A stretch of 64,000 nt of DNA from NCBI GenBank assembly GCA_963753185.1, contig CAVWBO010000007.1:620001-684000 (forward strand), read 5' to 3'. The translations under genes and the position numbers were made by a program. The DNA is from SZUA-442 sp963753185. GTDB taxonomy: Bacteria > Actinomycetota > Acidimicrobiia > Spongiisociales > UBA5794. Positions 32,683-42,357 of the stretch are shown in pieces. The stretch's first letter is position 1, and each line of letters starts with the position of its first letter. The notes under the pieces are model-generated. The model ran no database searches, was not told where the DNA came from, and was given only the letters and a program-made list of their open reading frames with translations.

Positions 32683-33789
32683 TCAGTTCTCGGCGCCCGG
32701 CGTGACGTAGGTCTCCTGTTGGCGTTCGGTCAGGTTCACGGTCAGGACGACCTGCCTGTCGAGGATCTCCTCGAGCCTTTGGCCAAGCTCCTCGACGGGC
32801 GGCGGCTGATCCTGTCCTGTCAACTCCACCACCACGTCCTGTCGGTCGACGCTCAGGTCGACGACCTCAAGCCGAAGGCCCTGGAGCCAGGTGTCGATCT
32901 CGTCTGACGCGAGTTCGGCGGCTCGTGCGTCGCGCACGGCGGTTGCCAGGCTGTTGTACAGGGGGACCGCCAGGAGCCCAACCGGGATGAGGGTGAGCGT
33001 CACCGCGAGCGCCACCTGCCAGCTGAGACGACTGATCCGCACCGTGGGGATGAAGCCGGTCGCCAGGAACACCACAGAGGCCGCAAGCACGATGGCGGTG
33101 AGGTTGGTCACGTAGAGCAACGCGGCACCGACGGCGAGGTCGCTCCGGCCGATGTCGAGTGCCGTACCCACGACTGCCAGCGGAGGCACCAACGCGACGG
33201 CAACCGCCACTCCCGGAAGGGCGCTTCCGACCTCGTCCCTGACCATGGCATATCCCCCCGCTGTGCCTGCGGCAAGGGCGACAGCGAGGTCGAACAGGGT
33301 CGGGCGGGTGCGAGCGAGGAGCTCGTTGGGTAGCACCCCGACCTGGACGTCCGGCATCATCGTGGCAACCACCCAGGCGAGAAGCATGCTCCCGAGGCTC
33401 GCAACTACGACGAAGCCGACACTCCTCGCAACACGCTTCGGCCAGATCATCGTGGCTGCCGCGGCGACGGAGAGCACCGGCGTCATCAGCGGGGACAGGA
33501 GCATCGCACCGATGACGATGGCCGGGGAGTCGGCGGCTATACCGATGACAGCTATCACGACCGATGCCACCTGGAGAACGGTGAACCGGTAGAGCCATGG
33601 CCGTCGCGCCTCTCCCTCGTAGAAGAGCTGGCCGAGGATGCGGTCCCGTTCCTCCGGCTCGACCCGGCGTTTCTCCCACCAGGAGCGCGCGTTTCGATGG
33701 TTGCGTTCCTCCGCCCGTTCGTCCTCGTCGAGGTCGACGGTCTCCTCGTCGCGTTCGAGCTCCGGGATGTCTTCGTTCTCAGGCGACAT
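32683..33789 (-). CDS. DUF389 membrane protein (TIGR00341-like)
   Basis: 368 aa. An acidic N terminus of ~45 residues precedes a helical linker and a membrane domain with ~8 helices. Typical DUF389 motifs are SPAIVIGAMLLSPLMTPVLSVAAAA and GYAMVRDEVGSALPGVAVAVALVPPLAVVGTAL. The C-terminal ~100 residues form a soluble alpha/beta tail. Function of the family is not established; some members are proposed transporters. Confidence 0.85.
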   Translation of the reverse strand: MSPENEDIPELERDEETVDLDEDERAEERNHRNARSWWEKRRVEPEERDRILGQLFYEGEARRPWLYRFTVLQVASVVIAVIGIAADSPAIVIGAMLLSPLMTPVLSVAAAATMIWPKRVARSVGFVVVASLGSMLLAWVVATMMPDVQVGVLPNELLARTRPTLFDLAVALAAGTAGGYAMVRDEVGSALPGVAVAVALVPPLAVVGTALDIGRSDLAVGAALLYVTNLTAIVLAASVVFLATGFIPTVRISRLSWQVALAVTLTLIPVGLLAVPLYNSLATAVRDARAAELASDEIDTWLQGLRLEVVDLSVDRQDVVVELTGQDQPPPVEELGQRLEEILDRQVVLTVNLTERQQETYVTPGAEN

Positions 33790-33971
33790 GACCGAACACT
33801 ATCCGGCGCCTGGCTGGTGGACATCCAGACAGGCAGCAGGTTGGTGCAACGGACGATGCGAGTGCGGCGACGGCATCCATGAGCGTGAAGGGCGCGGCAC
33901 GAGATTGCGTCGCTGCGGCTCATGGCCACGTGGTATCAATGTATGAATACCGGTCGGAGGAGGCTTACGAA

Positions 33972-34466
33972 ATGGGGATCGGGAAGCTGCGATGCCATGT
34001 CATCGATGTCGGTGATCTGGAAGCGGCCGAGAACTTCTGGTCCGAGGTCACTGGTCTACCAGTCATCGGCTCCGGGTGGACAGGTCGCTTCTCGTACCTC
34101 GGTCAGCCAGAGCCGTGGAAGCACGAGATCATCCTGCAGCTCGTTGACACGGCGAAGGGGCCCGCACCGAATCGCTCTCATGTCGACATCGGGGTCAGCG
34201 ACATCGATGCTGCGGTCACCCGGATCCTCGCCATCGGTGGCGTGGTGAAGAAGGAGCCGAGCATCTATCCCAGACCGGGATCATTCGAGGGTGTGCCACC
34301 TGTCATCGATTGGGCAGTGATGCAGGACCCCTTCGGGAACGAGTTCTGCCTGGTGAGTGACCTCACCCGTGAGGAGGCAGCTGCGGTGATCGATGCATCG
34401 GCAAGCGCGTCCGGGGCAACAGATCAGGACTGGCGGGTCGCAGCCGGGAGGCACAAGCCGGGCTGA
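33972..34466 (+). CDS. VOC-family (glyoxalase-like) protein
   Basis: 164 aa from the ATG at 33972, selected because GGAGGAGG lies 8 bases upstream. CHVIDVGDLEAAENFWSEVTGLPVIG is the first beta-alpha-beta unit; NRSHVDIGVSDIDAAVTRILAIGGVV and VMQDPFGNEFCLV form the second, with the terminal Glu as metal ligand. VOC folds host dioxygenases, isomerases and resistance proteins; specificity unknown. Confidence 0.85.
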   Translation: MGIGKLRCHVIDVGDLEAAENFWSEVTGLPVIGSGWTGRFSYLGQPEPWKHEIILQLVDTAKGPAPNRSHVDIGVSDIDAAVTRILAIGGVVKKEPSIYPRPGSFEGVPPVIDWAVMQDPFGNEFCLVSDLTREEAAAVIDASASASGATDQDWRVAAGRHKPG

Positions 34467-34479
34467 CGAACCCGAGGCG

Positions 34480-35352
34480 TCACTTTCCGCTCCGTTCGTG
34501 CTGCGCCGGTCGGACGAGTAGCCGATCGATGGATGTCTGGACGAATCCTGCGCCGAGGTAGAGGTTGCGGGCGGCGTCCGTTTCGAAGCCGACCTTGAGG
34601 CGCGTTGCGCCTGCGCGTGCGAGCCGATCAAGGCCGTGTGTGAGCAACATTCGAGCGAGTCCACGTCGTTGGTAGCCGTCCTCGACGCGCATCGGTTCGA
34701 GGAGGCCGACCTTCGTCGTCTTGTCGAACCAGAACAGCGCGTAGCCGGCGACCCTGCCATCCGGATCCTCGACCGCCAGGTCGAGTTTCGGGTCGTACAC
34801 GGAACACTGTCCAAGCCGCGTCTCGACCTGTCCACCGTTGCGAGCGATCATCGGGTGTGAACGATCCGCTCGCATCGTGCGATCCACGATCGTGAACCCA
34901 TCGACCTGCGTTACCGCCGGGCGCTGGTCTGCGTCCATCCATCCCGTGCCCGACAGGTCGCTCGTCATCACGAATCCACTCCGAAGAGCGAGGTCCGCAA
35001 GCGGCGATTCGTCCCACACGAGCACTTGGAGTGCGTGATTCGGATGCCCAGCGGTGGCCTCCAGCGTGGCGGCCCATACCTCGTCCTCGCCGACGATGGA
35101 CGGAACGGCGAAGACGTCAGCCTGCCATGTGTCGTTCCAGTCCGTCAGTCCTGCAGCCGCGACGGGACCCACTTCGTCGAACCAGACCGGGAGCGCCAAC
35201 TCGTCGGTGGCCCTCGGGCGGCGCCACCACCACTGCAGGTCGGCTGCCTCCCACATGCCGTAGACGGGATCTGCCAGACGCGCGCGCTGCAAGACCGAGG
35301 TCGTAGCGTTGAGCCGTTCAAGACCCCGCAGCAGCTCACTTCGTACGACCAC
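34480..35352 (-). CDS. GNAT-family N-acetyltransferase
   Basis: 290 aa from the GTG at 35352 (frame extends further without homology). The C-terminal GNAT domain shows RVAGYALFWFDKTTKVGLLEPMRVEDGYQRRGLARMLLTHGLDRLARAGATRLKVGFETDAARNLYLGAGF, with the Q/R-x-x-G-x-A/G acetyl-CoA loop. The N-terminal half may be a second, degenerate GNAT repeat. Substrate unknown. Confidence 0.8.
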   Translation of the reverse strand: MVVRSELLRGLERLNATTSVLQRARLADPVYGMWEAADLQWWWRRPRATDELALPVWFDEVGPVAAAGLTDWNDTWQADVFAVPSIVGEDEVWAATLEATAGHPNHALQVLVWDESPLADLALRSGFVMTSDLSGTGWMDADQRPAVTQVDGFTIVDRTMRADRSHPMIARNGGQVETRLGQCSVYDPKLDLAVEDPDGRVAGYALFWFDKTTKVGLLEPMRVEDGYQRRGLARMLLTHGLDRLARAGATRLKVGFETDAARNLYLGAGFVQTSIDRLLVRPAQHERSGK

Positions 35353-35444
35353 AGCGGAAGGGTAGGCGTTGGGCCGCCCAGCGGACCGTCGAATCCGATC
35401 GGTGCGCGGCGTCTCTCTGGTTGAAGCATCTCCAAGGAGGACTG

Positions 35445-35834
35445 ATGCAGTACATGATTCGAGCGACTGCGATGGCTGCAGCACTCACCCTGTTGGTGGC
35501 GGTTCCCGCCATGGCACAAGGAGGACCGAACGATGAGGTCCTTCCGGGGGCACAGGTGCGCGAGCGCGCGATGGAACAGAGCCAGGAGCAGCTCGGCACA
35601 GCGGTTCAGCGGGGAGATCAGGTCCAGGTGATGTACCGGACCCAGACCCGTACGAGGGCACACGTCCAGAACTGCGACGGCACGCCTGCCGAGGAATGCA
35701 CCGGCGACCAATTGCGTGAACGACTCCAGGACCGCGATCAGACCCGCGACTGCACCGAGTGCGAAGGCGAGGCCCGTCGCATGGAGCGGCAGATGTGGCA
35801 TCGTCTGTCCTGCAGTGTCCAGTCACCCATTTGA
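35445..35834 (+). CDS. Small secreted protein
   Basis: 129 aa from the ATG at 35445, preceded by AAGGAGG at the right distance. Signal peptide MQYMIRATAMAAALTLLVAVPAMAQG with a likely cut at AMA|QG. The mature part is hydrophilic, Gln/Arg/Glu-rich, with Cys in NCDGTPAEECTGD and DCTECEGE, likely disulfide-linked. Not recognised. Confidence 0.65.
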   Translation: MQYMIRATAMAAALTLLVAVPAMAQGGPNDEVLPGAQVRERAMEQSQEQLGTAVQRGDQVQVMYRTQTRTRAHVQNCDGTPAEECTGDQLRERLQDRDQTRDCTECEGEARRMERQMWHRLSCSVQSPI

Positions 35835-35873
35835 TCCGACGTCCGATCCGATGTCGGCGAGGCGGCACACCCA

Positions 35874-36446
35874 GTGAGCCTCGTCGACATCGATGATGAG
35901 CTGGTAGACGGGATTCGGGACCGCTCTGAAGAGGCGTTCACCACCGTCTACCGGCTCATCGCGTCCGACCTCCTCTCGTTCGCATACGGGATGCTGCACG
36001 ATCGGGGCGCGGCCGAGGACGCCGTGCAGCAGGCGTTCCTGGAGCTGGCCCGTGCCGCGCCGACCATCAAGGGAGACGGTCGCTCGCTGCGGGCGTGGCT
36101 GTACCGAAGCGTCAGGTTCTCCTGTCTCGACGAGGTGCGTCGCCGGCGGCGCCACCCCGAGGATCCGACGCAGCACCTCCCCGAAGGACCAGGGGAGGAC
36201 GACTTCCCGCTGCCCGACCCTGCCCTGGCTGAGGCACTCCTCGATCTGAGCGACCGGCAGCGGACGATCGTCGTCCTCCGGCATGTCGTGGGTGCTTCTG
36301 TCGACGACATCGCCCGCATTCTCGGCAGCAACCGAACGGCGGTGTATGCGGCCTCCGCACGTGCCGAGCGCCATCTCCGAAAGCGGCTCGAGGCCGTCGA
36401 ATCCGTCGGTGGCGCGGCGTCTCCCTTTGAGAAGGACGAACGATGA
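35874..36446 (+). CDS. ECF-family RNA polymerase sigma factor
   Basis: 190 aa from the GTG at 35874. Region 2: EEAFTTVYRLIASDLLSFAYGMLHDRGAAEDAVQQAFLELARA. Region 4: LLDLSDRQRTIVVLRHVVGASVDDIARILGSNRTAVYAASARAERHLR. Overlaps the next gene by ATGA. The partner carries an N-terminal helix and a TM like membrane anti-sigma factors, giving a typical signal-transduction pair. Confidence 0.9.
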   Translation: MSLVDIDDELVDGIRDRSEEAFTTVYRLIASDLLSFAYGMLHDRGAAEDAVQQAFLELARAAPTIKGDGRSLRAWLYRSVRFSCLDEVRRRRRHPEDPTQHLPEGPGEDDFPLPDPALAEALLDLSDRQRTIVVLRHVVGASVDDIARILGSNRTAVYAASARAERHLRKRLEAVESVGGAASPFEKDER

Positions 36447-37129
36447 CACAGCTGAGCAAACGCATGGCCGACCTGCGCGTGGAGATGTCGGAGACCACCG
36501 AGGCGATGCATCTCGCCGCCATCCAGCGCGAACTCCTCCTTCCCCCGCGCCCAGCACCTCTTCCGCGACGGTCGCGCAAGCGTCTCGCCGTCGTCCTCAT
36601 CTCGGCGACCGTGTTGCTCATCCCCGCGGCAGCGATCGCCTCCGAGGACTCCGTCCCCGGCGATCTCCTCTATCCGGTCAAGCGTTCGGCGGAGTGGGGC
36701 TGGTCGCTCGTGGACTCTGAGGTCGCCGCTCGCCACCGCGTCGAAGAACTCGAGACCGTGCTCGAGCGCGGCGACGGACCCGACGTGGTGCGTGCTCGCC
36801 TGAGTGATGCCGAAGCGGTGGTCGTCGACGCGTCACCAGTCCTCATCCGGAGATTGGAGCAGGCCCGCGAGCAGGTGCGCGCCCGATACGGGGCATCGGA
36901 GCAAGGGCGCGGAGGCACCGAGGGCCGTGGTCAGGACAGCGGACTCGAAGGATCGCCGCCGGACACGGCTCCCACGAGCGACGATGCCGAGAGTCCTCCG
37001 GGATACGGATCGGGTTCCGAGGTCGATCGTCCGGACGACAGCCTCGAGACCGATGCGACCGTGAGCACGGGCATCGGTGAGGGCGGTAACCCCGACCAGG
37101 AGCGGGACCGCCTTCGGGGACAGGGCTGA
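36443..37129 (+). CDS. DUF5667-like membrane protein, probable anti-sigma partner
   Basis: 228 aa. Cytoplasmic N terminus of ~45 residues, TM RLAVVLISATVLLIPAAAIA, then the DUF5667 core EDSVPGDLLYPVKRSAEWGWSLVDSEVAARHRVEELETVLERGD with its charged coiled-coil helix (VLIRRLEQAREQVRARYG), and a long acidic, disordered tail. Coupled to the ECF sigma gene by a 4-bp overlap. Confidence 0.75.
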   Translation: MTQLSKRMADLRVEMSETTEAMHLAAIQRELLLPPRPAPLPRRSRKRLAVVLISATVLLIPAAAIASEDSVPGDLLYPVKRSAEWGWSLVDSEVAARHRVEELETVLERGDGPDVVRARLSDAEAVVVDASPVLIRRLEQAREQVRARYGASEQGRGGTEGRGQDSGLEGSPPDTAPTSDDAESPPGYGSGSEVDRPDDSLETDATVSTGIGEGGNPDQERDRLRGQG

Positions 37130-37193
37130 CGGGCCGCGTTGCGGGCCGGTTCGATTGTTGCGGGCCGTCTCGGCTCCTAGGCTCATCATCGCC

Positions 37194-37577
37194 ATGGCGA
37201 TCGAGCTCAACCACACCATCGTCTACTCGCTCGACAAGCACGAAGCGGCGACGTTCTTCGCGGACATCTTCGGCCTTCCGGCACCTGTTCCGTTCGGGCC
37301 GTTCCTCGGTGTCGAATTGGCGAATGAGGTGACCCTCGACTTCTATGACGCGGAGGCCGAAGGAGCCCCGCAGCACTACGCGTTCCTCGTCAGCGAGGAC
37401 GAGTTCGATGACATCTTCGGTCGTATCGAGGCTCGCGGCCTCGCCTTCTGGGCCGACCCCGCCCACCGCATGGAGGGTGAGATAAACACCCGCGACGGGG
37501 GACGTGGTGTCTACTTCGACGATCCGAGCGGGCACAACCTCGAGATCATCACACGGCCCTACGGGGGCTTTCGATAG
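37194..37577 (+). CDS. VOC-family (glyoxalase-like) protein
   Basis: 127 aa. ELNHTIVYSLDKHEAATFFADIFGLPAP begins with the metal His. HYAFLVSEDEFDDIFGRIEARGLAFWADP and GRGVYFDDPSGHNLEIITRPYG carry a second His and the terminal Glu of the metal site. A single-domain VOC protein; substrate unknown. Confidence 0.85.
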   Translation: MAIELNHTIVYSLDKHEAATFFADIFGLPAPVPFGPFLGVELANEVTLDFYDAEAEGAPQHYAFLVSEDEFDDIFGRIEARGLAFWADPAHRMEGEINTRDGGRGVYFDDPSGHNLEIITRPYGGFR

Positions 37578-37731
37578 CTCCAGATGCCCGATTACGTGAT
37601 CCTCGCCGACCCCGAGGACAATCGGTCCTGCGGCATCGACGTAAGCCCACCGACAGCCTGAGCTGCAGGCTCGACCTCCACGACCCTGTACTCGAGACCC
37701 CGACGACGATCAACCCATACACTGGACGACG

Positions 37732-40700
37732 GTGAACACGCACGAACCGCCTCCTACCGGGACCGCAGCCTCCACCTCTCCAGAGGATCCATCGATCGAT
37801 GATGATCCGGGCTCAGCGGGCCTGGTCGAGATAGACGGCACGACCTACTACGCCGTGCCCGATGTCGACCGAATGGCGCCGTTCCTCATGTCGGTCGTCA
37901 GCGACGGTGACCGTTGGATGTTCATCTCGAGCACCGGAGGGGTCACCGCAGGGCGCCGAGACGTCGCCGGTGCCCTGTTCCCGTACGAGACCGACGACCG
38001 CCTCCACAACCTCGCCGGTGTCAACGGAGCGGTCACGGCCACTCGGGTAGCCGGGGGCGACGCCGACTCCATCTGGCGCCCCACCATCGGTCGCTGCAGC
38101 GCTCATCGAAGCCGCACCCTGTACAAATCGGTGGCTGGCGACGCGGTGATCTTCGAAGAGACCGACGAGGACACCGGTCTGGCGTTCCGGTATCGGTGGT
38201 CGAGCAGCGATCGATTCGGTTTCGTGAGGACTGCAACGCTGACGAACCGTGGCGATGCGTCGGTCTCGGTCGATCTGATCGATGGCCTTCGCAACGTCCT
38301 TCCGTACGGGCTCGATCCATCGATCTACCTCCCGCTGGGGAACCTGTCCAACGCGTACAAGCGCAGCGAGCTCATCGAGCCCGATCTCAGGCTCGCCGTC
38401 TACACGCTCGAATCGCTCCTGACGGACAGGCCGGAGCCGGCGGAGGCGTTGCGGGCGACCGCCGTCTGGTCAGTCGGCCTCGAGGACGTGGCCGTGTCGC
38501 TCGATCCCAACGCGGTCAGGGCGTTCGACATGGGCGTCGGCGACGTCGGTCGCCGCCTCGTCACGGGGCTTCCCGGGGCGTACTTCCTCACGGGAACCCT
38601 GGATCTCGATCCAGGGCAGAGTCGGACATGGCACATAGTTGCCGACGTCGCGCTCGACCACGGAGCACTCGCCGAGCGAAGACGAGACCTGCGGTCGCTC
38701 GCGGACCCCCAGGTTGACATCGCTGAATCGGAGCGGAGGGCGTCTCGATCGCTGGTGGAGATCATGGCGCGCGCCGACGCCCTGCAGTGCACCGGCGACG
38801 AGATCGCAACGGCGCACCACTTTTCGAATGTCACCTACAACGTGATGCGCGGCGGAGTTCCCCTCGATGGCTATCGCGTCGACATGCGTGCCTTCACCGA
38901 GCACCTCGAAGGCCGGAACGCGCAGGTGGCGGCGCGCCACGGGGAGATGCTGGCAACGCTCGACGGCACGATCGAACGCAGCGACCTGATGCGGAGACTC
39001 TCCGAGACCGACGACATCGACCTCGTCAGGCTCGGGCACGAGTATCTGCCGTTCTCATTCTCGAGGCGCCACGGCGATCCGAGCCGGCCGTGGAACACGT
39101 TCTCGATCCGCGTGACCGACGCAGATGGCCACCCAGTCACTTCGTACGAGGGGAACTGGCGGGACATTTTCCAGAACTGGGAAGCCACGTGCATGAGCTT
39201 CCCCCAGTACCTCCCCGACATCGTCTCGGTGTTCGTGGATGCGTCCACCCCCGACGGATTCAACCCGTACCGCATCACGAGCGAGGGCATCGACTGGGAG
39301 GTGCTCGATCCTGACGACCCCTGGAGCAACATCGGGTACTGGGGCGACCATCAGATCGTCTACCTGCTCCGCCTTCTCGAGCTGACGGAGCGGTATCTCC
39401 CCGGTGCGATCGGAGAGCTTCTCGGTGTGGCTCGGTTCACCTACGCCGATGTGCCGTATCGCATCGTTCCGTACGACAGGCTGGTCCTCGACCCGAAATC
39501 CACCATCGAGTTCGACGAGGATGCCGCACAGCGCACAGGGGAGCGGGTCAGGTCGGTTGGCGCCGACGGCAAACTCGTGTGGCGGGACGGATCCATCCAC
39601 CACGTCACCCTCGTGGAGAAGCTGCTGGTTCCTGCGCTCGCGAAGCTCTCCAACTTCGTTCCGGGCGGAGGCATCTGGATGAACACGCAGCGACCCGAAT
39701 GGAACGATGCGAACAACGCGCTCGTCGGCAACGGCTTGTCGATGGTGACCCTGTACCAACTGCGCCGCTACCTCGACCATGTGCGGCACCTCCTCGGCGA
39801 GTCAGAGGCGAGCGCCGTGGCACTGTCGAGTGAGGTGGCTGCATGGCTCTCCGCTGTGGAGGATGCGCTCCGATCCGCGCCGCTCGACGTGGATCCAGCG
39901 TGGTCCGACCGTGCCCGCAAGGAGGTCATGGATGCGCTCGGTGGCGCGTTCTCCGACTACCGGCAGGGCTACTACCGGGACGGGTTCTCCGGGACGACCC
40001 TTGTCTCGCTTTCGGACCTGGAGGAGCTCTGCCAGGTAGCGATGGCGCACCTCGACGCGACGATCATGGCGAACAGGCGTCCCGACGGCCTGTTCCACTC
40101 CTACAACATGGTCCGATTCGCCGACGACGGTGGGTCGGCGACCGTCGAGCACCTCACCGAGATGCTCGAGGGACAGGTGGCGGTCATCGAGAGCGGAGTG
40201 CTCGACCCGGATGACTGTGCAGACGTCGTGGATGCGCTGTTCGGGAGTGCCATGTATCGGGCCGATCAGGACAGCTTCATGCTGTACCCGGCACGCCAGC
40301 TCCCTTCCTTCCTCGACAAGAACGTGGTCCCTCGCGCTGTCGTCAACGGGAACCCGCTGCTGGCGGCGCTCGACGCTGCAGCCGAGGAGTCGATCATCGC
40401 CACAGACGTCGACGGCCGGGTGCGCTTCACCGTGGACGCCACGACGAGGGACGATCTCGCCGACCGGCTCGACCGCCTCGCCTCCATCGAGTCCTGGCGT
40501 GATCTCGTGAGAGAGCACCGAGCCGCGACGATCCGCGCCTACGAGGAAACCTTCGGCCATCCGTCGTACACGGGTCGCTCCGGTTCGATGTACGGATACG
40601 AGGGCATCGGCTCGATCTACTGGCACATGGTCGCGAAGCTCGTCGTCGCGCTCCAGGACGCGGTGTTCCGGGCGATCTCATCGGAAGCACCGCCCGACGT

Positions 40701-41217
40701 GGTCGGCCGCCTCGTCGACGGCTACTGGCGGGTGCGGTCCGGCCTGGGATCCAGCAAGGCCCCGAGCGAGCACGGCGCGATCCCGATCGACCCGTACTCA
40801 CACACGCCCGCACATGCAGGAGCACAGCAGCCCGGCATGACGGGGCTGGTGAAGGAGGAGATCCTCGTTCGCCTTGCCGAGGTCGGCATCGTCATCGACC
40901 GGGGAGAGATCACGTTCGACCCGACATTCGTGCGACGCAGCGAGCTTCTCGATCGGCGCGAAGAGTGGTCCTCGCTCACCACGTCCCTCGAGTGGTCCGC
41001 GACCAACCTCGGCCCCGGATCGCTCGGATCGACCGTCTGTCAGGTGCCGATCGTCGTCACCGGAGCCCCGGAGGCCAGCGTCGAGGCCGAGTTCACCGAC
41101 GGAACGACGAGACGATGGGACGGTCGTTCGCTCGGCACGGAGGCGAGTTCGATGATCTTCTCCCGGTCGGGCGAGGTAGTCCGCGTTCACGCTCACCTCC
41201 CCTTACCGGTCGACTAG
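37732..41217 (+). CDS. Large (1161 aa) GH94/cellobiose-phosphorylase-like protein
   Basis: GTG start at 37732. The N-terminal ~330 residues form a beta-rich region like the GH94 N-terminal sandwich (DGDRWMFISSTGGVTAGRRDV...RYRWSSSDRFGFVRTATLTNRGDASVSVDLIDGLRNVLPYG). The central region is a probable (alpha/alpha)6 barrel with YEGNWRDIFQNWEA, DASTPDGFNPYRITSEGIDWEVLDPDDPWSNIGYWGDHQIVYLLRLLEL and GGGIWMNTQRPEWNDANNALVGNGLSMVTLYQLRRYL. The acidic DPDDPW and PEWNDANNAL segments may hold the active site. Such proteins act on glycosidic bonds, but this subfamily has no function I know. Not in an obvious operon. Confidence 0.7.
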   Translation: MNTHEPPPTGTAASTSPEDPSIDDDPGSAGLVEIDGTTYYAVPDVDRMAPFLMSVVSDGDRWMFISSTGGVTAGRRDVAGALFPYETDDRLHNLAGVNGAVTATRVAGGDADSIWRPTIGRCSAHRSRTLYKSVAGDAVIFEETDEDTGLAFRYRWSSSDRFGFVRTATLTNRGDASVSVDLIDGLRNVLPYGLDPSIYLPLGNLSNAYKRSELIEPDLRLAVYTLESLLTDRPEPAEALRATAVWSVGLEDVAVSLDPNAVRAFDMGVGDVGRRLVTGLPGAYFLTGTLDLDPGQSRTWHIVADVALDHGALAERRRDLRSLADPQVDIAESERRASRSLVEIMARADALQCTGDEIATAHHFSNVTYNVMRGGVPLDGYRVDMRAFTEHLEGRNAQVAARHGEMLATLDGTIERSDLMRRLSETDDIDLVRLGHEYLPFSFSRRHGDPSRPWNTFSIRVTDADGHPVTSYEGNWRDIFQNWEATCMSFPQYLPDIVSVFVDASTPDGFNPYRITSEGIDWEVLDPDDPWSNIGYWGDHQIVYLLRLLELTERYLPGAIGELLGVARFTYADVPYRIVPYDRLVLDPKSTIEFDEDAAQRTGERVRSVGADGKLVWRDGSIHHVTLVEKLLVPALAKLSNFVPGGGIWMNTQRPEWNDANNALVGNGLSMVTLYQLRRYLDHVRHLLGESEASAVALSSEVAAWLSAVEDALRSAPLDVDPAWSDRARKEVMDALGGAFSDYRQGYYRDGFSGTTLVSLSDLEELCQVAMAHLDATIMANRRPDGLFHSYNMVRFADDGGSATVEHLTEMLEGQVAVIESGVLDPDDCADVVDALFGSAMYRADQDSFMLYPARQLPSFLDKNVVPRAVVNGNPLLAALDAAAEESIIATDVDGRVRFTVDATTRDDLADRLDRLASIESWRDLVREHRAATIRAYEETFGHPSYTGRSGSMYGYEGIGSIYWHMVAKLVVALQDAVFRAISSEAPPDVVGRLVDGYWRVRSGLGSSKAPSEHGAIPIDPYSHTPAHAGAQQPGMTGLVKEEILVRLAEVGIVIDRGEITFDPTFVRRSELLDRREEWSSLTTSLEWSATNLGPGSLGSTVCQVPIVVTGAPEASVEAEFTDGTTRRWDGRSLGTEASSMIFSRSGEVVRVHAHLPLPVD

Positions 41218-41329
41218 CCAGGGTCGCTGGGCCGAACACTGGACAGACACCGGCAGGGTGCGCACCGTCCGGGGAACCGTGCAGCGGTGTCCGGACGTCG
41301 AATCCGACAACGCTCGGAAGGAGCACACC

Positions 41330-42244
41330 GTGGGTCGCTTGGTACCGATCGGGGCACTGCTGGCGTTCGCGATCGTTGCGTCAGGGTGCGCATCACCCGA
41401 CGGCACGCCGGCGAGTCAGTCGACCACGACGACCTCGAACGTCGGAGGAGACGTCGAGCCCGTCCAACGGGCCTCGGAGGTCTACCCACACGACCGCGGC
41501 GACGTCCGTGGCACTCTGGTCCAGGAGCCGAACGGTTGTTGGACGGTCGATACCGGTGCGGGTGCCCTGGTAGCGATCCTTCCCGTCGGCACGATCGTCG
41601 ATCACGCAGCCGGGTCCGTCACCACCCCGGATGGCTCCATCCTGCCCACCGGATCAGGGATCGAAGGCGTCGGTGGTGTCACGGCCGTCAACGACCTCCC
41701 GGGCGCACCAGATGGATTCTGGACCAACTACGTGACCTTCTGCGATCCAGTTGCCCTCGATGTGCTCGTCCTCGACGAGTTCACCCCGATCGACCCCGGC
41801 GCGGCGTCGACCGACGAGGAGCTGGTGGAGTTGCTCACCAACGCGACCTTCACCGTGTCATGGCCGTGTGGCCTCGGTTTCACCCTGTCGGACGAGGAAC
41901 AGGAGGTGGCGATCTACCTCTACCCCTCGATCCCCGAGCCACCGGCGGCAACGCCGGTGGTGTTACCCGACGCTGCGTGGACCGGAACCGTGGTCTTCGG
42001 GGAGAACCTCCTCGTCAACCACTGCGATGACGTCGTCGAGCCCGACGAACCCGTGCGGGTCGAGGCGGCCGCATGGCCCATCGTCGGTGGGGAGATCGAC
42101 TTCGAGGCTCCCGAGGAACTCTGCGGTGCGGCGGGTTCGGTCGAGGCGACGTTGCGCGGCCTGGTCGTCGCCGGACCTCTCGGGTCGATCACCCTGCCCG
42201 ACCTCGACGTCGTGAACACCGCCTACGGCTGCTTTGCGGGCTGA
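41330..42244 (+). CDS. Hypothetical lipoprotein
   Basis: 304 aa from the GTG at 41330, with AAGGAG seven bases upstream. Lipobox in LLAFAIVASGC. The mature protein has two similar segments each with a Cys pair (EPNGCWTVDTGAGALVAILPVGT.. and the C-terminal LCGAAGSVEATLRGLVVAGPLGS..). Short Thr-rich linker. No recognised domain. Confidence 0.7.
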   Translation: MGRLVPIGALLAFAIVASGCASPDGTPASQSTTTTSNVGGDVEPVQRASEVYPHDRGDVRGTLVQEPNGCWTVDTGAGALVAILPVGTIVDHAAGSVTTPDGSILPTGSGIEGVGGVTAVNDLPGAPDGFWTNYVTFCDPVALDVLVLDEFTPIDPGAASTDEELVELLTNATFTVSWPCGLGFTLSDEEQEVAIYLYPSIPEPPAATPVVLPDAAWTGTVVFGENLLVNHCDDVVEPDEPVRVEAAAWPIVGGEIDFEAPEELCGAAGSVEATLRGLVVAGPLGSITLPDLDVVNTAYGCFAG

Positions 42245-42357
42245 CGCCGCACCATTGGTCGAGGCCGGAGCCTGCAGTCACTCCCCAGGACGACCCGTTC
42301 GTGTCGAGCTACGCTCACGGCATTCCGGGAGTGGCCCGGACACGGGAAGGAGCTCAG

